64,000 bases of DNA from Myxococcus stipitatus DSM 14675 (lineage in GTDB: Bacteria > Myxococcota > Myxococcia > Myxococcales > Myxococcaceae). Both the position numbers and the translations under genes were made by a program. This document shows positions 43,423 to 49,243 of this stretch, in pieces. The stretch is taken from assembly GCF_000331735.1 (NCBI RefSeq), contig NC_020126.1, forward strand, positions 9,427,501 through 9,491,500, written 5' to 3'. How positions within the stretch are numbered: the stretch's first letter is position 1; each line of letters opens with the position of its first letter. Under the pieces are notes generated by a model that was not told the origin of the DNA, did not search any database, and was given only the letters and a program-made list of their open reading frames with translations.

Positions 43423-45198
43423 TCAGAAGGCCCGGATGAAGTCGAGCTCCACGCTGTTCTTCGCCGCCGCGTCGGAGGGCGTCAGCGCGGGGCTCGGCTT
43501 CTCCGACACCGCGGGACTGCCTTTCGACTGCCACTCAGACACGTGACGGAATGAGTTGGCGTCGAAGCCCGCCAGCAACAACACGTGCGGCAGGGAGGAC
43601 GGCAGCGGCGCGTTCTCATACGCCGCCAGGTTCCACATCACCACGTCCACGGGCCCCAGGAACTCGTGCCACGCCTGGATGGCGGCCAGGAGGGGTGGCA
43701 CCGACGTGTCGAACGCAATGGCTCGCTCCCGGAGCTTCTGCGCCCGCAGCGGCATCAGCGCCTGGGCTTGCGGCGGATGGAACTGCATGTCGGAGAAGAA
43801 GTAGAGCGTGCGCGGCCTCGGGCGCGAGGGCTGGTCCAGCAGGGTGAAGATGAGGTTCACCACCGAGTTGGCCACCTGCGTGCTGCCCCAGCCCTTCCCC
43901 TCACACAGCTTCTTCGCCAGGCCGAACACCCCCTGCTTCTCGCGCAGGTTCTCCAGGTAGCAGTCATCCGCGAACGTCGCCGCGTAGCCCAACTCCCGCG
44001 CCATCACCGCCGCCAGCGTCACCGCCACGTCCCCCACCTGCGCGGAGCTCTTCGTGCCGCCCAGGGGCGTGCTGAACATGGAGCCAGAGATGTCCGCCAG
44101 CCCCAGGCTGGGCCCCTTGGGCAGCAATCCCTTGCACACCTGCTCCAGGATGGCCTCGAACACAGGCGCGAGCGCCGGCTCGGGGTCCGCCATGAAGACA
44201 ATCTTGTCTCCCGAGTAGTTCGGGCGCGACTTGCCCTCCATCGCCGCGCGCCAGCCCATGTAGATTTGATGCGGCCACAGGCCCGCGAAGCGGCGCTTGC
44301 GGGCCTCGGCCAGCAGCGCGTCCACCGGGATGCCCGCCTGATACATGGCGCGCACGTAGCCCTTGAAGGCCAGGTCCGGCAAGAGGCCCGGCACGTCCAG
44401 CACGCGCCGCCACGTCTCCACCGTCGACCCCATGAAGGACAGCGCCTGCTCCGTGGACAGGCGCCCCTGCACGAAGTTCTCCACGCTCGCCTCGCCGCCG
44501 AAGTACGCGCGCCGCGCCTCCAGCAGCGACAGCCCCTCGGTCAGCCCCGCGCGCTCCCGCGTCGGCGCATGCAGGTAGCGGTAGAGCTTCAGCGTGCGCT
44601 CATCCAGGTGCGCCTTCGCCAATCCCATCGCATCCACCAGCCGCAGGCTCGCGCGCTGGCCGTTCTTCCGGCGCCGCGTCAGCGGGAACTGCCGCCGCGA
44701 ATACTTGAGCACCTGATACTCATCCATCTGCCCCAGCGCCCGCGCCATTCCCTTGCGCGCGGCCTCCGGGACTTCGCCCAGGCCCAGGTTCTCGAAGTGC
44801 GTGACGAACAGCGCGACGTCATCCGCGCGGTGGCGCAGACAGCGGAACGTGTACTCCTCCGTGAAGGGGCCGCCCGGGTCCGCCGCGGCGAGGATGGCCG
44901 GCGCGACACTCCCCTGGATGCGATTGCCCTTCCCCTTCACCGGGTCGCGCATGTACGCGGCGAACTTCCAGCCGAAGCCCCGCTCATGCCGCTCGGCGTC
45001 GAGCAGCGCCGTCGCGTAGTCGCGAATCTCGTCCCGCTGGGTCCGGTAGAAGGTCTCCTCGAGCAGCGCCGAGCCCTTCGTGAAGGTCAGGTGCGTCAGC
45101 GGGTCCGTGCCGGACAGGTCGAAGGCGGTGGCTCCCTCGTGTGTCCGTGCCCCGTCGTGCTCCAGGGACCCCACGACGTCATCCAGCACCCGAGGCAT
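43423..45198 (-). CDS. TROVE/Ro60-like RNA-binding protein
   Basis: About 591 aa from the ATG at 45198 (another ATG at 45264 is in frame but adds a non-descript head). The N-terminal ~350 residues are HEAT-like helices of the TROVE module ('FYRTQRDEIRDYATALLDAE', 'VALFVTHFENLGLGEVPEAA'). The C-terminal von Willebrand A domain has the metal site 'LADISGSMFSTPLGG' (D-x-S-G-S) and 'FADDCYLENLR'. Ro60 proteins bind misfolded RNAs and Y RNAs; bacterial forms help ribosomal RNA processing and RNA decay during stress. I could not identify a Y RNA beside it, and no RtcB gene is in view. Confidence 0.87.
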   Translation of the reverse strand: MPRVLDDVVGSLEHDGARTHEGATAFDLSGTDPLTHLTFTKGSALLEETFYRTQRDEIRDYATALLDAERHERGFGWKFAAYMRDPVKGKGNRIQGSVAPAILAAADPGGPFTEEYTFRCLRHRADDVALFVTHFENLGLGEVPEAARKGMARALGQMDEYQVLKYSRRQFPLTRRRKNGQRASLRLVDAMGLAKAHLDERTLKLYRYLHAPTRERAGLTEGLSLLEARRAYFGGEASVENFVQGRLSTEQALSFMGSTVETWRRVLDVPGLLPDLAFKGYVRAMYQAGIPVDALLAEARKRRFAGLWPHQIYMGWRAAMEGKSRPNYSGDKIVFMADPEPALAPVFEAILEQVCKGLLPKGPSLGLADISGSMFSTPLGGTKSSAQVGDVAVTLAAVMARELGYAATFADDCYLENLREKQGVFGLAKKLCEGKGWGSTQVANSVVNLIFTLLDQPSRPRPRTLYFFSDMQFHPPQAQALMPLRAQKLRERAIAFDTSVPPLLAAIQAWHEFLGPVDVVMWNLAAYENAPLPSSLPHVLLLAGFDANSFRHVSEWQSKGSPAVSEKPSPALTPSDAAAKNSVELDFIRAF

Positions 45199-45306
45199 GC
45201 CCCACTCCCGAGCCGAGAAGAAAAGTCGGCGCCCCGCCCCGCTGGCAAGCCAGCAAGGGCTCATGGACGAAGTAGGGGCGCCAGATGTCTCGAAGCCTAC
45301 GTCAAC

Positions 45307-45942
45307 TCACGACGGCGAAGCGAGGGCCTCCTCGAATTCCGTGGCGCCCTCCAGCAACACCGCGCAAAGACACGCGGGGCCCAGCAGCGCGGAGAACCCG
45401 TGGGCGCTGCCCACCGTCTTCTCCAGCGCCTCGCCCGGCCAGACCTCGTGACCGGAGTCCTCGCGCAGCCCGCCCTCCAGCACCAGGTTCAGCTCGCGTC
45501 CCAGGTGCGTGTGCTTGGGATAGCGCACGCCCGGGTGGAGCCGCAGCACCGCGGCCATCATCCCCTCGCGCGCGGGGCCCGGCTCCACGGGGAACAACTC
45601 CGAGCCCTCCACCGGCCCCGGCATCCACCGCGACGCATCCCCCAACGACTCCAACATCCGCAGCGAGTGCTCCCGCGACAGGTCGAAGAACGAGGCCACC
45701 GGCTCCGCGAAGCGCTCGAAGCGGCGAGGCCCCTCCATGCGCTCCATCAGCGCCCCCAGCACGGAGGCGGGGGGCTCGACGGGAGGTGTCAACACAGACA
45801 GGGCATCGCGCGCCATGGACAGACGGCGGACTTCGCCCTGGCACCGCGCGCAGTCCGCCAGATGGCGCTCGGCGGCCTCCCGAGCGGGGGGCTCCAGGGT
45901 CTCCAGGACCCACTCCGCCAGGATGTCGTCGAGGTGCGCCAT
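45307..45942 (-). CDS. ChrR-like anti-sigma factor (zinc-finger plus cupin)
   Basis: A 211-aa protein; the ATG at 45942 fits the GAGGGG spacing better than the ATG at 45945 or GTG at 45966. The N-terminal ~75 residues are a ZAS domain with 'AERHLADCARCQGEVRRL' (His-x3-Cys-x2-Cys). The C-terminal half is a cupin, 'LHPGVRYPKHTHLGRELNLV' then 'LEGGLREDSGHEVWPGEAL', with the metal-binding H-x-H...E pattern. ChrR proteins hold an ECF sigma factor and release it on singlet oxygen or peroxide. No sigma gene adjoins it here, so it is an orphan or works with a distant sigma factor. Confidence 0.85.
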   Translation of the reverse strand: MAHLDDILAEWVLETLEPPAREAAERHLADCARCQGEVRRLSMARDALSVLTPPVEPPASVLGALMERMEGPRRFERFAEPVASFFDLSREHSLRMLESLGDASRWMPGPVEGSELFPVEPGPAREGMMAAVLRLHPGVRYPKHTHLGRELNLVLEGGLREDSGHEVWPGEALEKTVGSAHGFSALLGPACLCAVLLEGATEFEEALASPS

Positions 45943-45990
45943 CATCCCCTCTACGGAAGCCTCCACCGCTCTGGATTTCTCCGCGGACGC

Positions 45991-46815
45991 CTACACGGGC
46001 ACGGCGAAGTCGCGCAGGGCCGAGTTGAGGCTCGTCTTCTTGTCAGTCGATTGTGTCCGCTGGCCGATGATGAGCGCGCAGGGGACCATGTACTTCCCAG
46101 CGGGGAATTGCTTCTCCCGCATCCCGGGAATCACCACGCTGCGAGCGGGGACGCGGCCCTTGTAGACGCGCTCCTCGGGGCCGGTGACGTCGATGATTTG
46201 GGTGGACGCGGTGAGCACCACGTTGGCGCCCAGCACCGCCTCCTCCTCCACCACCACGCCCTCCACGACGATGCAGCGGCTGCCCAGGAAGGCGCGGTCC
46301 TCGATGATGACGGGCGTCGCGGTGGGCGGCTCCAGCACGCCCCCCAGGCCCACGCCGCCGGACAGGTGGACGTCACTGCCCACCTGCGCGCAGCTGCCCA
46401 CCGTGGCCCACGTGTCCACCATGGTGCCCGCGCCCACGCGCGCGCCGATGTTCACATAGCCCGGCATCACCACCGCGCCGCGCTCCACGAAGGCGCCGTA
46501 GCGCACCGTGCCCGGCGGCACCACGCGCACGCCCGCCTTGTCCAGGCCCTTCTTCAGCGGGACCTTGTCGTGGAACTCGAAGGGCCCCACCTCCATCACC
46601 TTCATCTCCGACACGGCGAAGAACAGGAGGATGGCTTCCTTCACCCAGGCGTGGACCTTCCAGCCGTCCGGGCCTTTCTCCGCGACGCGCAGCTCTCCGG
46701 AGTCCAGGCGTGCCACGGTCTCACGCACGGCGGACACGAAGTCCGGGTCCTTGAGTTTCGTCCGGTCCGCGAACGCGGCGGAGACCTTCTGGGAAAGCTC
46801 GTCGATGGGCAGCAT
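45991..46815 (-). CDS. dapD: Tetrahydrodipicolinate N-succinyltransferase
   Basis: A 274-aa enzyme of typical DapD length; AAGGAGG precedes the ATG at 46815. The N-terminal helical part is followed by a left-handed beta-helix of hexapeptide repeats ('YGAFVERGAVVMPGYVNIGA', 'TWATVGSCAQVGSDVHLSGG', 'VIIEDRAFLGSRCIVVEGV', 'AVLGANVVLTAST'). The C-terminus 'GQRTQSTDKKTSLNSALR' matches the family. It succinylates tetrahydrodipicolinate on the way to lysine and meso-diaminopimelate, in the same pathway as the dapE product. Confidence 0.96.
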   Translation of the reverse strand: MLPIDELSQKVSAAFADRTKLKDPDFVSAVRETVARLDSGELRVAEKGPDGWKVHAWVKEAILLFFAVSEMKVMEVGPFEFHDKVPLKKGLDKAGVRVVPPGTVRYGAFVERGAVVMPGYVNIGARVGAGTMVDTWATVGSCAQVGSDVHLSGGVGLGGVLEPPTATPVIIEDRAFLGSRCIVVEGVVVEEEAVLGANVVLTASTQIIDVTGPEERVYKGRVPARSVVIPGMREKQFPAGKYMVPCALIIGQRTQSTDKKTSLNSALRDFAVPV

Positions 46816-46880
46816 GGCGCCTCCTTGAAGCACACTTCCGCGCGGCGCGCCGCACCAACCTGAAGCCCGCGCGGGCCCGC

Positions 46881-47186
46881 TCAACCGTGCGCGGCTTCGG
46901 GCTCCACCAGGGGAAACGTCTGCGTCGCGATTTCCCCGTGCAGGGAGCGGGGCGCCACGTCCACGGCGCCGTGACCTTCCAACTCCACCACTCCGGGCGT
47001 CACGTGCCGGATGCGGGACAGCGGCACCTGGCCCCAGTGCCGGCTGAGGAGCCAGCGGCGCAGGTAGAGGTGCTCTCCGCTCACGCGCGTCACGTACCCG
47101 AGGAAGGTCCCCGCGCCGTCCCGCACGCGCATGCCACTGACGATGGAGCGCCGCTCATAGGGCGACGCGGTTTCGGGCCAGGCCAT
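46881..47186 (-). CDS. PRC-barrel-like small protein
   Basis: A 101-aa protein from the ATG at 47186, preceded by AGGAGGTGG. The core 'SGMRVRDGAGTFLGYVTRVS' and 'EHLYLRRWLLSRHWGQVPLS', then 'RIRHVTPGVVELEG', reads as the short beta-barrel of PRC/RimM-like domains, often found in stress-related or membrane-adjacent proteins. No membrane span. The function is open. It sits between dapD and the selenoprotein on the same strand, 65 bp from dapD. Confidence 0.65.
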   Translation of the reverse strand: MAWPETASPYERRSIVSGMRVRDGAGTFLGYVTRVSGEHLYLRRWLLSRHWGQVPLSRIRHVTPGVVELEGHGAVDVAPRSLHGEIATQTFPLVEPEAAHG

Positions 47187-47370
47187 CCGTCCACCTCCTG
47201 CCGCAGAAGGTGCGCCCGCATCCGCCCACCTGGGAGCACCCCGTCCCGGGCGCTTCCTCGGCAGGAGGCTTCGCCGCGGCCTCGGGTGGGGAAGTGTCTC
47301 GGACAGGACACCCGGCGGCGAGGCCCTGGGGGCGACCCGGGGCTCTCCGGGCCGGCCGTGTATCGGGTGA

Positions 47371-47607
47371 CTAGCCGTCCAGGGCGCGCGCGACCGCGTC
47401 CACCACCTCCTGGTCCGTGGGGAAGGCGAGCGAGTCCTTGCGGACGACCACCTTCCCGTTCACGGCGACCTCGTAGCTCCCGGAGGGCCCCGTCTTCAGC
47501 TCCGCCACCACATCCAGCTCATCCTTCAGCGCGACCGCCGCACGGGCGGCCCGAGGCCTGTAGCCTCAAGAACCACAGTAGGTAATCGTCACCTTCGCAT
47601 CGGCCAT
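47371..47607 (-). CDS. Selenoprotein W-like (Rdx family) redox protein with in-frame UGA
   Basis: Read through the TGA at 47566-47568, the minus strand encodes 78 aa from the ATG at 47607 (GAGGA about 9 nt upstream) to TAG at 47371-47373. The start 'MADAKVTITYCGS' is followed by Sec14, then 'GYRPRAARAAVALKDEL' and 'GSYEVAVNGKVVVRKDSLAF' with a C-terminal helix. This is the thioredoxin-like Rdx (SelW/SelT) pattern, in which the redox motif is Cys-x-x-Sec/Cys, and the UGA falls exactly at the second redox position. Both sides of the UGA are coding in one frame and match one short family. Conventional ORF calling stops at residue 13. The exact role of bacterial SelW proteins is unsettled; a thiol redox function is inferred. 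Confidence 0.88.
47533..47568 (-). promoter_or_regulatory. Candidate bacterial SECIS stem-loop after the UGA
   Basis: Starting 14 nt after the UGA codon, minus-strand RNA can form a 7-bp stem (GGCCGCC with GGCGGUC, one G-U pair, 47533-47551) closed by the loop CGUGC, which contains the G-U that SelB needs in known bacterial SECIS elements. The spacing is close to the ~11 nt of E. coli fdhF. A second small hairpin, GAGGC/GCCUC, directly overlaps the UGA. This fits Sec decoding, but hairpins are common at this GC content. Confidence 0.5.
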
Positions 47608-47631
47608 GGTGCGTTTCCTCGAGTGTGCCGG

Positions 47632-47645
47632 GTGTCGCGCGACAC
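47632..47645. promoter_or_regulatory. Perfect 14-bp palindrome upstream of the selenoprotein
   Basis: GTGTCGCGCGACAC reads the same on both strands and lies 24 bp upstream of the selenoprotein ATG. It could be an operator. High GC content makes short palindromes frequent, so confidence is low. Confidence 0.3.
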
Positions 47646-47800
47646 GCGCGTCCCTCCTCGGGGAGATAATGCGTTTCATGCGCCGGGGCCAGCCTGTCCG
47701 CTGGGCGGGCAGGTGAGACATCCCACGAAGCAACCTCTCTCTCGGGTGTGCACGGACCCGAGGACGCGGGCGCGGAGCGAGGCTAGGTTGTCGCGCTACC

Positions 47801-49243
47801 ATGACCGACTTCCGTGAGCGCATCACCGCCGCCTATGACGCCGAGTCGTTCCGTCGCCAGGGACGCCAGCTGGTGGAGTCCCTGGCGGACTACCTGGCCC
47901 AGGCGCAGCGCGGTGACGGCCTGCCCGTGCTGCCGTGGGCGTCGCCCGCGGTGAACGTGGACCGCTTCGCCACGGCCTTCCCCGAGGAGCCCACGGGGAG
48001 CTTCCCGGAACTCGTGGCGAGAGTCCTCTCCGGCTCCAATCACTTGCATCACCCGCGCTACGTCGGCCACCAGGTGACCGCCCCCGTGCCCCTGGCCGCG
48101 CTGTGTGACGCCGTCTCATCCCTGCTCAACAACGGCATGGCTGTGTATGAGATGGGCCCCGTCTCCACCGCCATGGAGCGCCATGTGTTGCGTTGGATGG
48201 CCGCGCGCCTCGGCCTGCCGGAGACGGCGGATGGTGTGCTCACCTCGGGCGGCTCGCTGGGCAACCTCACCGCGCTGCTCGCCGCCCGTCAGGCCAAGGC
48301 CGGCTACGACGCGTGGAACGACGGCGCCCACGCGGGCCCGCCCCTCGCCGCGCTGGTCGCCTCCACCGCGCACTACAGCCTCTCGCGCGCCACGCGGGTC
48401 ATGGGCTGGGGCGCCCAGGGCCTCATCCCCGTCCCCGTGGATGAGCACTTCCGCCTGCGCCCGGAGGCCCTGGCCCCCGCGCTGGAGAAGGCCACCCTCG
48501 CGGGACGCAAGGTCATCGCCGTCGTCGCCAGCGCCGGCTCCACCGCGACGGGCGCGTTCGACCCGCTGGAGGCCGTGGCCGACTTCTGCGAGCAGCACGG
48601 CCTGTGGTTCCACGTGGACGCCGCCCACGGCGCCTCCGCGGTGCTCAGCGCCCCCCACCGCCACCAGGTGCGCGGCCTCGACCGCGCCGACTCCATCGTC
48701 TGGGACGCGCACAAGGGCCTGCTCATGCCCGCGCTCATCACCGCCGTCCTCTTCCGCGACGGCGCGCGCTCGTTCGAAGCCTTCGCCCAGGAGGCCAGCT
48801 ACCTCTTCGAGGGCACCGAGCGCCCCTGGAGCGACGTGGCCCAGCGGACGATGGAGTGCACCAAGGAGATGATGGCGCTCAAGCTCTACACGTGCCTGAG
48901 CGTGCTGGGCACGCGCCTGTTCGCCGACGCGGTGACGGAGTCCTACGCCCAGACGCGCCGCTTCGCCGAGCGCCTCTCCGCCACCAGCGACTTCCAGGTC
49001 CCCGTGTCGCCCGACTGCAACATCCTCTGCTTCCGCCACACCCCCGCGCACGTCCCCCCGGAGGAGTGGGACGGATTGCAAGCGCGGCTGCGCGAGCGGC
49101 TGGTGACGCGCGGCGACTTCTACCTGGTGCAGACGAAGCTGCCCGGAGGCGTGTACCTGCGCGTCACCCTCATCAATCCGCTCACCACCGACGCGGACCT
49201 GGACGCGCTCATGGAGGCCCTCAGGACGGCAGCTCGACGGTGA
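47801..49243 (+). CDS. PLP-dependent amino-acid decarboxylase (group II)
   Basis: A 480-aa enzyme of the group II decarboxylase fold. Hallmarks: substrate-side 'HPRYVGHQVTAPVPLAALCD', 'TSGGSLGNLTALLAARQAK' (phosphate binding), 'VASAGSTATGAFDPLEAVAD', 'WFHVDAAHGAS' (His stacking and Asp on the pyridine N), and the Schiff-base lysine in 'IVWDAHKGLLMP'. Related enzymes decarboxylate glutamate, aromatic amino acids, 2,4-diaminobutyrate or aspartate; I cannot choose among these. It is cytoplasmic. Its last 23 bases overlap the end of the converging hybrid kinase gene. Confidence 0.92.
   Translation: MTDFRERITAAYDAESFRRQGRQLVESLADYLAQAQRGDGLPVLPWASPAVNVDRFATAFPEEPTGSFPELVARVLSGSNHLHHPRYVGHQVTAPVPLAALCDAVSSLLNNGMAVYEMGPVSTAMERHVLRWMAARLGLPETADGVLTSGGSLGNLTALLAARQAKAGYDAWNDGAHAGPPLAALVASTAHYSLSRATRVMGWGAQGLIPVPVDEHFRLRPEALAPALEKATLAGRKVIAVVASAGSTATGAFDPLEAVADFCEQHGLWFHVDAAHGASAVLSAPHRHQVRGLDRADSIVWDAHKGLLMPALITAVLFRDGARSFEAFAQEASYLFEGTERPWSDVAQRTMECTKEMMALKLYTCLSVLGTRLFADAVTESYAQTRRFAERLSATSDFQVPVSPDCNILCFRHTPAHVPPEEWDGLQARLRERLVTRGDFYLVQTKLPGGVYLRVTLINPLTTDADLDALMEALRTAARR

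Noticed and set aside
45199-45306. Y RNA gene near the TROVE gene
   Set aside because: No stem matching a Ro-binding module or tRNA-like fold could be drawn with confidence by eye.
43585-46863. Very long open frame on the plus strand (over 1000 codons)
   Set aside because: It is antisense to dapD, the ChrR-like gene and the TROVE gene; the translated product is Arg/His-rich with no domain. High GC makes such frames common.
47090-47311. 73-codon minus-strand frame beside the selenoprotein
   Set aside because: Overlaps the PRC-like gene start in another frame and has no coding character.
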